DNA from: Sipunculus nudus
Taxonomy: Eukaryota > Annelida > Sipuncula > Golfingiida > Sipunculidae
Direction: 5' to 3'
DNA length: 64,000 bases
Assembly (NCBI GenBank): GCA_026874595.1
Contig: CM049312.1
Span: 28,669,456 to 28,733,455 of the forward strand
A program made the translations under genes and the position numbers. Shown here one piece after another: positions 11,740 through 23,252 of this stretch. The stretch's first letter is position 1, and each line of letters begins with the position of its first letter. The notes under the pieces were generated by a model, which was not told the DNA's origin, ran no database searches, and saw nothing but the letters and a program-made list of their open reading frames with translations.

Positions 11740-13320
11740 GAATGAAAAGCAGAGCCCTAAAAGGATATATAGTGATCTCCGTGTCAGGCCGTCTGTCCAT
11801 CTTTTAGTCCATCTGTCAGTGATGCTTTCTTTCATGTGCAATATCTCAATAAGAACAGGCCTGATCTTTTTCATATTTACACTGAAGATAGATGCATATG
11901 AGGGCTCCAGACCTATAGAATTCCAGACCTGTCTGAATTCCAATTAATTAAATGGCTTTCAGAACACAATTCCAGACCAGAGCATTATCTGGGATTTTCT
12001 TCCATGCACGATATCTCACATAATCAAGCTTAATCTTTCTCAAATTCACTGATGATTGTGCCTATGAGGACTCCGTACCTGTTGCATTCCAGACCTGTCA
12101 GAATTCAAATACATTATATATGGCCACCAGGACACTCAGTAATTTTCTATCGCAGGGGAAATCTCAGTAAGGACAGGCTTGATCTTTCTCATATTCACAG
12201 AGTTGATTGGTGCCTCTGAGGACTCAATCCCTATCAAATTGCAGATCTATCAGAATTCCAATTTGGCCACAAGAGCACAATCAGTGACTTTCTTCTGTGT
12301 ATGATATCTCAATTAGAACATGTTTGACCTTTCTCAAAGGCACACAGATGTTTGGTGCCTATGAGGACTCCATCTCTATCAAATAGCAAATCTGTCAGAA
12401 TTCCAATATGGCCACAAGAGCACAATCAGTGACTTTCATCTGTGTATGATATCTCAACTAGAACATGTTTTACCTTTCTCAAATTCACAGAGATGATTGG
12501 TGCCTATGAGGAGTCCATCACTATTGAATTACAGACCTCTCTGAATTTTAATAAATTATATGGCTTCCAGAACACAATCAGTAATTTTCTATCACGCGGA
12601 AATCTCAACAAGAACAGGCTTGATCTTTCTCATTATTCAAGGGGATGATTGATGCCTATGAGGACTCAATCACTATCAAATTGCAGATCTATCAAAATTC
12701 CATTATTGCCACAAGTGCACAATCAGTGACTTTCTTCTGTGCATGATAACTCAACTCTAGAGAATTTTTTTTTATCGTTCTCAGGTTCACAGAGATGATT
12801 GGTGCCTAGAGGACTCACTTGCTATCGAATTACAGACCTGTCGGAATTCTAATATGGCCACCAGAACACAGTCGGGGATTCTCTTTAATGCACAATATCT
12901 CAGCAAGAACATGCTTTATCTTTCTCATATTCAAAAAGATTATTTGGGGATATGAGGTCTCCAATCAAATATGGTCATCAGAGCACAATCAGTGATTATC
13001 TTTCACACGCCATATCTCAACAAGAACATGCTTGATCCTTCTAAAATTCATAGGGATTAATGGAGCTATCAGTAGAGGGCTCCAGATCTAGACCCATCCA
13101 AGCACAGACCTGTCAGAATTCCAATATGGCTGCCAGAGCACATTCGCTGATTTTCTTTCATGCGTGATATCTCAACAAGAACATGCTTGACTTTTCTCAA
13201 AATCACAGGGATCTTTTGGGGGTATGAGGGCTCCAGACCTAGAGAATTGCAGACCTGTATAAAATCAAATAAGGCTGCCAGAGTACAATTAGTGATTTTC
13301 AAATTTGTATTGCACTCATT
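11740..13320 (+). repeat. Degenerate tandem array, period about 147 bp
   Basis: ATATCTCA or a close variant recurs near 11841, 12011, 12160, 12304, 12449, 12601, 12746, 12894, 13011 and 13168, mostly 144-152 bp apart. Units share AGAACATGCTTGA, GATTGGTGCCTATGAGGACT, CAGACCTGTCAGAATTCCAA and TATGGCCACCAGAGCACAAT. The array stops where the next element begins at 13324. Confidence 0.8.
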
Positions 13321-13323
13321 ATT

Positions 13324-16188
13324 GTATCCCCAGACAAAGTCGGGGGATACTATGTTGTCATACCGGTCCCGCCGCCGCCGCCACATATAAATCTTGTTGG
13401 CGCGATAACCCAAAAAATATTTCACGGAACTTTACCAAACTTGGTATATGTATAGATATGGGTAAGAGGACGACGCCTATTTAAAATGAGGTCATGACCT
13501 TTACTAGGAGAGTGTCCTTGACCTTGAATAGGTCCTATCTTGTGGAAAATCACACAAATTCTTTAATATCTCAAGAAATCTTGCATGGATTTATCCCAAA
13601 ATCAAGTTGATGGAAGATCATAGATAGGGTTGTCATGTTCCAGAAAATGGTGGCGCCACCTATTATTCTTTACTTGTTTTCATGCCGTTTAATACCCCCA
13701 AAATTGCCACCTTACAGTACTGTGAGCATTATAAGTCAAAAACTAATGGACAGATTTCTTTTATATTATGCATATACATAGGTATGGGTTATGGGATGAT
13801 GTTTATTTAAATTGGGGTCATGACCTTTCCTATGATAGTGGCCTTGACCTTGAATATTGCCATATATGGTGAAAATCACACACCTCTTATGATATCTCCA
13901 GTGTTGATAGCCATATGGATTTCAAACATGACTTATGTATGGCCCACCACTAAAGTAAGAACCCTATAGGTTCTAGGGTCATGAGGTCAAAGGTCAAGGT
14001 CACTGGACTGGCATTTTAAAAGATACTGTGGATGCATTTTAAGCCAAACTTTCATCCCAGGTCTTCCATCTTGAATATATAGCTCACTTGCCAATAGTGG
14101 ATGATCCATATAAATTTTGGGGTCACAAGGTCAAAGGTCAAGGCCACAGGAGCTATCTGTCCAAAAATTAGTTTCTGGATGATAATTCCTGCTTTTATTG
14201 ATGTATTGATTTCAAATTTGACTTATAAAGGTCCCATTGAAAAAGCAAAACTCCAATTGATTTTGGGGTCATGAGGTCAAAGGTCAAGGTCACAGGACAC
14301 ATCTTTAAAAAGATTGTGGATGCATTTTCAGCCAAACGTTTCATCTCAGACCTTTCATCTTGCACATATAAGTCATCTGCCAATAGAGGAAGACCCCTAT
14401 CATTTTTGAGGTCACAAGGTCAAAGGTGAAGGTTACAGGAGCCATCTGTCCAAAAATTAGTTTCTGGATGATAATTCCTGCTTTTATTGATGTATGGATT
14501 TCAAACTTGACTTGTATATGTCCCATTGGAAAAGCAAGACCCAAATTGATTTTGGGGTCATGAGGTCAAAGGTCAAGGTCACAGGACACATCTTTAAAAA
14601 GATGTGGATGCATTTTAAGCCAAACTTTCATCCCAGGTCTTCCATCTTGAATATATAGCTCACTTGCCAATAGTGAATAATCCATATAAATTTTGGGGTC
14701 ACAAGGTCAAAGGTCAAGGCCACAGGAGCTATCTGTCCAAAAAATTAGTTTCTGGGTGATAATTCCTTCTTTTATTGATGTATGAATTTCATACTTGACT
14801 TGTATTTGACCCATTGGAAAAGCAAGACCCGAATTGATTTTGGGGTCATGAGGTCAAAGGTCAAGGTCACAGGAAACCTCTTTAAAAAGGTTGTGGATGC
14901 AATTTCAGCCAAATAATTCATCTCAGATCTTTCATCTTGCACATATAGTTCACCTGCTAAGAGTGGAAGACCCCTATCAATTTTGAGGTCACAAGGTCAA
15001 AGGTGAAGGTCACAGGACCCATCTGTCCAAAAATTAGTTTCTGGATGATAATTCCTGCTTTTATTGATGTATGGATTTCAAACTTGACTTGTATATGTCC
15101 CATTGGAAAAGCAAGACCTGAATTGATTTTGGGGTCATGAGGTCAAAGGTCAGGGTCACAGGACACATTTTTAAAAAGATGTGGATGCATTTTCAGCCAC
15201 ACATTTCATCTCAGATCTTTCATCTTGCACATATAGCTCACCTGCCAAGAGAGGAAGAACCCTATCAATTTTGAGGTCACAGGGTCAAAGGTGAAGGTCA
15301 CAGGAGCCATCTGTCCAAAAATTAGTTTCTGGATGATAATTCCTTTTTTTATTGATGTATGGATTTCAATCTTGACTTGTATTTGACCCATTGGAAAAGC
15401 ATGACCAGAATTGATTTTGGGGTCATGAGGTCGAAGGTCAAGGTCACAGGACACATCTTTATAAAGATTGTTGATGCATTTTCAGCCAAACAATCTATCT
15501 CAGATCTTTCATCTTGCACATATAGTTCACCTGCCAAGAGTGAAAAACCCCTATCAATTTTGAGGTCACAAGTTCAAAGGTGAAGGTCACAGGAGCCATC
15601 TGTCCAAAAATTAGTTTCTGGATGATAATTCCTGCTTTTATTGATGTATGGTTTTCAAACTTGACTTGTATATGTCCCATTGGAAAAGCAAGACCAAAAT
15701 TGATTTTGGGGTCATGAGGTCAAAGGTCAGGATCACAGGACACATCTTTAAAAAGATGTGGATGCATTTTCAGCCAAACATTTCATCTCAGATCTTCCAT
15801 CTTGCACACATAGTTCTCCTGCCAAGAGAGGAAGAAAACTATCAATTTAAGGTCACAAGGTCAAAGGTGAAGGTCACAGGAGCCACCTGTTAAAAAAAAA
15901 AAATTAGTTTCTGGATGATCATTCCTGCTTTATTGATGTATAGATTTCAAACTTGACTTGCATATGTCCCATTGGAAAAGCAAGACCCAAATTGATTTTG
16001 GGGTCATGAGGTCAAAGATCAAGGTCACAGGACACATCTTTAAAAAGATCAAGGTCACAGGACCAACATCTTCAACAAGATTGTGGATTGTTAGATGGAA
16101 GAAACAATAAATATGCCAAGTGTCAGTATATGCTGCTAAAAATGGGGGTCTGTTCTTAAAGGGGGGGGCCTACTATGTCTGGGGATAC
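13324..16188 (+). mobile_element. Family D element with GTATCCCCAGACA ends
   Basis: Left end GTATCCCCAGACAAAGT and right end ACTATGTCTGGGGATAC form an inverted repeat with one mismatch in 17 bp. The left end also folds on itself (GTATCCCC...GGGGATAC) and is followed by GCCGCCGCCGCC, as in the repeat at 3173. The interior is a 289-bp tandem array. No protein is encoded; short frames here arise from repeat units. No clear target duplication. Confidence 0.7.
13935..16080 (+). repeat. 289-bp tandem array rich in AGGTCAAAGGTCA
   Basis: TTAGTTTCTGG recurs at about 14168, 14457, 14744, 15034, 15322, 15611 and 15904, a period of 287-293 bp. Each unit is dimeric, with two modules of about 145 bp, one carrying GGGGTCATGAGGTCAAAGGT and the other GAGGTCACAAGGTCAAAGGT. 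The array lies wholly inside the family D element. The same modules appear in family B copies, for example 19320-20240. Confidence 0.85.
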
Positions 16189-16229
16189 TCTAGACAAGAA
16201 ATGTCTAGTTTCAAACATAATTTCATAAG

Positions 16230-18322
16230 TGGGCCAATTGCGATATTTCTGTACATTTATGTCCCACCCGTAACACCAGCATTTATTGTAATAGAAATCT
16301 TAATTATTTATCTTTTATGCATGTACATAATCTGGTATACTTATCATAGAAATCTCCCAGCTCCCACTTTCCTCCATGGTTAGATAATGATAAATCAATA
16401 TTACAAAGTTATCATAATCTGTCCCATCCGTAACACACACAGTGTTCCACCTAGCTGGTCAGCCTGGTCCCAGGTTTTACTTGATGGGAACTTTCTTTCA
16501 ACTTGCATGTACCTGAGGCAATGAGACACCTGAAAGGTAGAATAAGTTCAACCCAATAGTCTTACTATTAAATATGTTTAGATAAGAAGTGTTACGGGTG
16601 GGACATATTTGATAGAAATGTGGTTTTAATTAATATTAACATCAAATTTATACACTAATAAGACAATAAAATAAGTCACAAACCTTAAATATGCCATGGA
16701 CTATTGATAATCAAGACACAGTATATTTCTTTTTAGAATTTAAAATGAGTAATTTGTCAAATTTGCCAAAAGAATGTCTATGGAGGACCGTTACGGGTGG
16801 GACAAAGGCTGGTAATGCTATTTACTTTTACAACAGTTATGTTTTAATATTCCTCTTTATTGATCAATTTTATGGTGAGAAAATGCTATAAAATAATCTG
16901 CACAGTCATTCTGATAATTTTGATGAAAAGTTGCAGCAGTTAATTTAAAAAAAATAACCCTGCATGGCTACTCTTTGAAATAATTGCTAAAGATATGCTT
17001 ATTAGTACAGTCCATGAAACACTGTAAAAGTACAGTAAATGTAAAATAAATGTGCTCATGTTTTCCCAACCTTTCAATTTAGCCAGTTTCTTTTTTGGAA
17101 TCCATACCATTATTGTTACCATTATTGACCAGACCTGCCTTTAATGTCACTTTTCACTATATATATGTCTTTATCAACTAATTTACTAAAACATCTGTCA
17201 TTATATGCAGTTTCCCTTTATGATTTGCTTATATTTTAAATGATTTAAATAATATATAATGTTGAAAACATAGTAAATGAAATTAAATCCAGATTGATCC
17301 AGGGAAAGAAAATTTTTGGCATTAAATTTAAATAAATAACAATATGATAAATTGCCTTCCTAAAAATCCTAATTATTAACCAAATAGGCCTAAAAAGTAT
17401 ATAAAAACATATATTAAAAGTAAAGTATTACCTTTAAAATGAGTTGAAGAAGATACCATCAAAGTTAACATGAAAGGAGTTGTTCAATCTTATTTAATCT
17501 GCAGCAGGCTATATTCTTTGCCTTGTTACGGCTGGGAAAATGTTACGGGTGGGACACGTTACGGGTGGGACAAAATGATGTATCTTTGATATGCTGTATA
17601 ATAAATTCAGAGGACAGGCATACAGATTAGGCATGACAAAACAGTTCAGGTTTGTGCTTTTCTGTATAAAGGTTTAAGGTTTATCTTTTCTCTAATTTTA
17701 CACTGCTATTCCACTGTTACGGGTGGGACAGTTATGATTGACGATACCAACCTTTTTGGATGAAACACTTGATTCTGATTTGTTAGAGTAACATGTACCC
17801 CAGACACATATGAAATATTAATCTCACTTCTATTCTGGTCAGTGTAACACAAAATGCAATTCTTGGTTAATAATCATGACAATTGCAGCACTATCTGTTA
17901 TGGGTGGGACAAAAAAATATATTTTATTTTGACGAAGACATCATAATAGGTACCAAAATTCAAGTTTTGGATTTCTGTATCCCAAGTTTTGGATTTCTGT
18001 ATCCAAGTTACCTCTTCATGTAAACTTTCAACCCTACTACACTTTTTAAATTCATTCAGTAGCATGTATGCAGCTGATTATTAAGGTCTGCATGGTCGTA
18101 AAACTTATGGGTTTAAATGTGGACATGTTACGGGTGGGACAAATTGGCCCATAATTTGCTGCAAGTGGATAGAAACATCTTTTCTGTCACACTAAAAAGT
18201 GATGGATGTTAATGTCTGCATCATCTGTGATATTCTTAATTAGTAACTGCCTGACAAACAGCCTTATTTTTTTTTCATTAACCTCAGACACAGTCATGTA
18301 CAGATTTAGCGCGATTGGCCCA
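16230..18322. mobile_element. Element with GTTACGGGTGGGACA motifs and TGGGCCAATYGCG ends
   Basis: TGGGCCAATTGCG at 16230 and CGCGATTGGCCCA at 18310-18322 are inverted 13-bp ends with one mismatch. Ten copies of GTTACGGGTGGGACA or near variants lie between: inverted at 16260 and 16420, direct at 16591, 16790, 17525, 17542, 17558, 17716, 17897 and 18127. The rest is AT-rich with no coding signal. The superfamily is unknown and the right border could instead be near 18150. Confidence 0.5.
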
Positions 18323-18346
18323 TGTATATTATTTTTATGTTTCAGC

Positions 18347-18348
<2 letters not shown>

Positions 18349-18399
<51 letters not shown>
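18349..18399. repeat. TA dinucleotide microsatellite
   Basis: About 25 uninterrupted TA units. Apparent IYIYIY peptides across it are artefacts. Confidence 0.95.
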
Positions 18400-18402
<3 letters not shown>

Positions 18403-18795
18403 AATCCCAACGCAGTGTAGTTGTTTATAACATGAGAAGTCTCTGTGCATTTGTGATTGACACTTTCTTTTATGTATGGGTTTGACAAGATGCATCAATA
18501 TTGGAGCCAGTCTTTGGAGAGACATGGTTTGAGCTGGCTGAGCTCAGTGATATGACCATGACGTGAATCACTGCCTATTGTATAATATGTATAATGCATC
18601 AGCATGGAATTTTACTGCGGCTTATACCGCCTCCAGCACAAGGATCACTTGGTTCTGATATAAAAGCCACTTAAGTGGAAACCTTAAAACTCTGTGGCAG
18701 AATTAATGGCTAGTTTTCATAGCCTTTGTGATGTTTGATGTGAGATTGTATGCGACTTAAACCTGAAGGTTTTTTAAATGTGTTCATGGTTTGTT

Positions 18796-19270
18796 TTTTA
18801 GCTCAGCTGACTGTAAGTCAACTGAGGTATAGGAATGGCGCTTTGTCCGTCGTTCATCCAGCTGTCCGTTAGCAGGGCACAAATCATAACCGCTGGACCT
18901 AGAAACTTCTACGTGAATATCCAGGGAGGTAAATAATAAATCTCCTGGAAACCTGAAATTAGGTCGCTGCGACCTATATACTCTGAGCTATGGGGCTTGA
19001 AAGTACCCCCCAGAATAATCAAAAATATAATACAAAACCTCCAATATCTTGATAATTAATGCATGGATTGTCATGAATGTTGCCTTGAATATTGACCATG
19101 ACCAGTTTTGTCAGTTCCTGAAAAGTGGTGGCGCCACCTGTATTTTTTATTTTAACGAATATTTTTAAAATTTTTTTTACTGTAAAATGACAACAATCAT
19201 GTCAGTTTCTCAGCTGTAATCACATCAAGTGTCCCAAAACCTGGTGTGTTTATTGATCACAAGTGTCACC

Positions 19271-19302
<32 letters not shown>

Positions 19303-20310
19303 TCATCCGCCCATCCACACAAATTTGTTTCCAGATGATAACTCCAGGTTGTATTGACATATGGATTTCAAACTTGACTTACATATGGCCCACCACTAAA
19401 GCAAGAACCTATATGATTTTGGGGTCATGAGGTCAAAGGTCAAGGTCACAGGACAATCTTTTTTTTTTAAAAGATTATGGCTGCATTTTAAGTCAAATTT
19501 CATCCCAAACTTTCCATTTTGCACATTTAGCTGACTTGCCAGTATGGGGAGAGCATAAATGAATTTGGGGTCACATGGTCAAAGGTCAAAGTCACAGGGG
19601 CCATCTGTTAGTTTCCAGTTTAGTTTGACATATTGGTTTCAATTTTGACTTATATATGACCCACCAATAATGTTAGAACTCTTTTGATTTTGAGGTCATA
19701 AGGCCAATGGTCAAGGTCAGAGGACCAACTTCTTTAAAAAGATTGTAGACATATTTTTAGCCAAACTTTGTCCCAAACATTCTATCTTCCAGATGTTGCT
19801 CACCTGCCAATGCCCAATAGTGGAAGTAACTGATGGATTTTGGGGTCACAAGGTCATTGTCATGGGGGCCATCAATCCACATATTAGTTTCCAGATGATA
19901 ACACCAGTTAAGTTTGAAATATTGGTTTCAAACTTGACTTATATATGGCCCACCACTAAAGTAAGAACTGTGATTCTGGGGTCATGAGATCAAAGGTCTA
20001 GGTCACAGGACCCATTACTATAGAAAGATTATGGATGCATTTTAAGCCAAACTTTTTATCTCAATCCTTCCATCATCAGCATGTGGTGCACCTGCAAATA
20101 GGGGAAATTTCCTTTTGATTTTGGGGTCATAAGGTCAGAGGTTAAGGTCACAGGGCCCATCCATTCACAATTAGTTTATGGATGATAACTCTAGTTTGGG
20201 TAGACAGGTTGGCTTCAAACTGATCATAGGACCAATATTTTGGTAAACCTCATAAACATATATCCTTGTAGACAAATATAGCTGAGCGTCGAGACCCATG
20301 GGTCCCTAGT
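18796..20310 (+). mobile_element. Family B-related element, divergent copy
   Basis: Starts TTTTTTAGCTCAGCTGACTG and ends AGCTGAGCGTCGAGACCC followed by ATGGGTCCCTAG. Interior modules (GATTTTGGGGTCATGAGGTC and similar) are those of the family D 289-bp array, so the two families share internal modules but not ends. Also holds one GGTGGCGCCACC and a CTGT microsatellite near 19269-19300. Confidence 0.7.
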
Positions 20311-20415
20311 TATATGTGTAACACAGATGGAGATGTGTGCTATGGGTTTGCTTGTACAGTCTTAGCTTTGTAAAGTTTTGAAATGCCGTGCTAGTCTGTT
20401 ACTTACAAAAGTAAT

Positions 20416-20572
20416 GTAAATGGTTGACATCTTTTGAAAAAGACTAGCTGTGTGTGGGTTCTTGTACACAAGCTTTCACCTGTACACCTGAGGAAGGGGG
20501 CTGAGCACCCGAAAGCTTGTGTACAAGAACCCACACACAGCTAGTCTTATTCAAAAGGTGTCAACCATTTAC
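20416..20572. repeat. Long hairpin, about 62-bp arms
   Basis: Left arm 20416-20477 (from GTAAATGGTTGACATC to ACAAGCTTTC) is the near-perfect reverse complement of 20511-20572. The 33-bp loop contains CCTGAGGAAGGGGGCTGAGC and ends in CACCC just before the arm's GAAAGC. The CTGAgGA...CGAAA layout resembles, imperfectly, motifs seen in Penelope-like retroelement repeats and hammerhead ribozymes. No function is claimed. Confidence 0.85.
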
Positions 20573-21165
20573 AGTCTTAGCTTTGGTGTTATTACCTGTT
20601 TTATTGCTCTCTTTGGGCCCCAGTCAGGAAGTTCCCTCCATAGCTATGTCCTATTCTGCAGACCCGACTCTGACATATATATATACCAATATATCATCCC
20701 TTTCTACACATGCATGCATTTATAATTATACACACAATTTTAGAGACCTTTGTGTATAAGTGTTATATTAAAGTCACATTGTTGTGATAATATTGTCTCA
20801 TCATTATAGCTGTATAGCTTAAATCTCTTCTCTTTTAGGACTAGAGCTTTAAATATAAACTGCCAATTTGCTGGTAATGTTAAATTGGGTTTTACAGAGT
20901 CACAGTGGCCTTATTTCCTTATATTAAGATCATTAGCTGGAAAACAGATGCCCTCATTGATTCACAAGGGGTTAGGGCATGCAATATGATCATATGTAAT
21001 TCTTTCATATTTTTAATCTGAGCTTACCATGATCTGCTCATAATTCTGATATATATCAATTGAATCAAACAGGCAAATACAGCCGCTCTACAGAGAATCA
21101 GTGTCACATTTAAATGCAATTTATGTGACATATATTTGTAGCTCCATGCTCTAAGAAGTGAAATA
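20573..21165. other. No gene seen
   Basis: AT-rich intergenic sequence. Short open frames at 20517-20759 overlap the hairpin arm and have no domain. Confidence 0.5.
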
Positions 21166-21675
21166 TTAAAGGGGCTCACTCACCTATAAAGCATGTTGAA
21201 TTTACATGAAAAAAATAGCTTCTTCCCTTTCAAATAAATTTGTACATGCCAGAATATTGCTTTGAAACCATTTGCTTACTCCTGTAAACAAGTGTTAAAA
21301 CAGTGAATTGGGCACAATCACAGTTGTAAACATAAAACACAGCTCATGCATCGCCCAGCCACAACAGTTGTTAATTAGGAGATGCAATGACAAACTTGGC
21401 CCAGAAAATGTTATTCATGTTCCTGCTGGCTGAAACATCATGTGCTGCAGCTCACAATCGCACCTCCGGTCAGGTGGCCTTGTTATGGTAAACAGACGCA
21501 CATGACTGTGTTTACCAACATGCAGAGCCATAACAAGGTGTTAAACAGCTGTATGCGAGATGCTGAGACCGTGTGCTGCAATTTTTTGCTGGAAAACTAT
21601 TGTATAAAGGAAAACTGAACTGATAGTGTGAAATTATAGGGGTAAAATTGCTCCTGATTATGTCCCTTTAATATA
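21166..21675 (+). mobile_element. MITE with TATTAAAGGG ends
   Basis: TATTAAAGGGGCTCACTCACC at the left and a right end of ATGTCCCTTTAATA form short inverted termini, of the same general style as the element at 8556. The interior has inverted GTTTACCA/TGGTAAAC segments around 21485-21515. About 510 bp, non-coding. Confidence 0.5.
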
Positions 21676-22740
21676 TATATCATTAAAAGAGTACTGAACA
21701 TAAATCTGTGTCTGTAGTGCATGGTCATATGGTGGCCCATATAAACTGTTAAATTAGTATCTGGGTATTTGGGTCTCTTAGTTTTGATAATTAAAAAAAA
21801 TCTAATAAAAAATTTAGACCACCAATTATAAATAGCAAAATATTTACAAGAACTTGTGAATGTTAAACTACAGAGGCTTGGTTTTAATAAATCTGCTCTA
21901 TATATGGGATGGTGTCAGACTCTACCCAGAATAGACATCACTTATATTTTCCATTAATTCATATTTTATTTATGTACATGCTTGTGTCTTGCAGGTGCAG
22001 TTGCATTGAATGCAGGAAAAGACTGAGAAAACAGGACTAGAATATTGATTTCTCGCAGACTGCCAGACAGAGTCATGTCAGGCTCAGTGTAGGAATGAAC
22101 AGGATGGAAACTGCACATGTGAGCCTGCGCTAGTCAGTAGTGAGTGCTGTCCTTGACATGGATGTTTAAAAATCTTACCAGTTGAAGCGTTGGCGTGTGA
22201 CTGACAGTTGGCCTAAGAGGAAGGTCCCACATGTCGTGGGAAGGCTGCGCTGAAGGATACCATCATAGCATGTTGCTGAATGGTGCCAACCTAAGCCTGA
22301 AAAAAAATCTGAAATTGACTGTGCAGAACCAAAGATAAGGTCTCAAAATTGCTTTGTCTTTTCATCTTCTCTGGTGATAATCTGATTTGATCAGATCGGG
22401 AACTCTGGATATTTCTGGCAAATTGTCAGACAAGATGGTTATAGCTAGCATGTGTCGTGTGTCGATGATTTATATCTGAGTAACAGAGACTTGGCAAGAG
22501 GAAGTGCTTATATATTCACACCAAGTGACTGGTATTGTACACATTTTACAGTGCTTATGCACTTAATGCACTACCTTGTAATGGTTAGATAAAAAAAAAC
22601 GGGCTTGATCAACAGCACAGACATTATCTGGAGCAAGTTGCATTTTTGGTTCTGCATAACAAGCTGCCGGCCACGTCTAGAGCATCACCAGGGTGACACA
22701 GCTGTCAAATTTGTAAACATCAGATAAGACGTACACACGG
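21676..22740. other. Sequence upstream of PHKG, low in known repeats
   Basis: Matches no repeat family found in the window. May hold promoter or untranslated 5' exons of PHKG (for example a CTTGCAG acceptor-like site near 21995), but nothing is demonstrable. Confidence 0.35.
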
Positions 22741-22743
22741 AAC

Positions 22744-22751
22744 TATAAATA
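22744..22751 (+). promoter_or_regulatory. TATA-like box upstream of PHKG exon 1
   Basis: TATAAATA lies about 400 bp before the PHKG start codon, in sequence that belongs to none of the repeat families here. It would put transcription start near 22775. No TSS data are available, and a spliced 5' leader from further upstream is equally possible. Confidence 0.35.
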
Positions 22752-22774
22752 CAAGATTTACACGTAGCTTCCTC

Positions 22775-23151
22775 ATTTCAAAAACGAGGAGTTAAACCAG
22801 TGGATCATACGAATGGGATATATATAATATCTGACTGAAACTTGTGTGAAATATCTGACTGAAACTTGTGTGAAATCTCATTGGACTTGAGGTATTACTG
22901 CACAGGATTTTGAAGTCACTGAAGTATTGGGATTTGTTTCATATTGAAACCTTTGTTATATATCTTTTTGATTGTACCAGTATTTGAAATAGGAAATCTC
23001 ATGTGGCTTTAACAAATTAGATATCATTGTTCTGACAAAGCCTCATTTGTACTCTGACAATTTAGATACCGGTATAGTTGTTGGTGGGTTTCTTCACACA
23101 CATTTGAAGGATTTATCTTTTAACAAGAGAGGTATTTGGTGAAGATTCACA
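22775..23151 (+). other. PHKG: Putative PHKG 5' leader with a 24-bp exact tandem duplication
   Basis: If the TATA-like box is used, this is the untranslated leader. Positions 22827-22850 and 22851-22874 are identical 24-mers beginning ATATCTGACTGAAACTTGTG. The leader has an in-frame stop (23140) before the start codon. Its 5' limit is a guess. Confidence 0.35.
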
Positions 23152-23252
23152 ATGACCATGTTGGATGACGTGATCCAGGGAGAAGACCTGCCTGATTATA
23201 TGCAGGCAAAAGGGTTCTATGCTCAGTATGAGCCGAAGGAGATCCTAGGGAG
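23152..23252 (+). CDS. PHKG: PHKG coding exon 1 (residues 1-34)
   Basis: The exon encodes [20 protein letters not shown] followed by [14 protein letters not shown], the N-terminal segment leading into the first strand of the kinase domain. I chose the ATG at 23152 because it has A at -3 and an in-frame TGA lies just upstream at 23140-23142. A second ATG at 23158 is two codons further in and could be used instead. The exon ends in a strong donor (AG then GTAAGT at 23253), splitting Arg34 (phase 2). Confidence 0.93.

Noticed and set aside
14195-15893. Multiple 60-82 codon frames on both strands in the 289-bp array
   Set aside because: Repeat-unit artefacts (VTFTFDLVTSK and similar are translations of the AGGTCAAAGGTCA modules).
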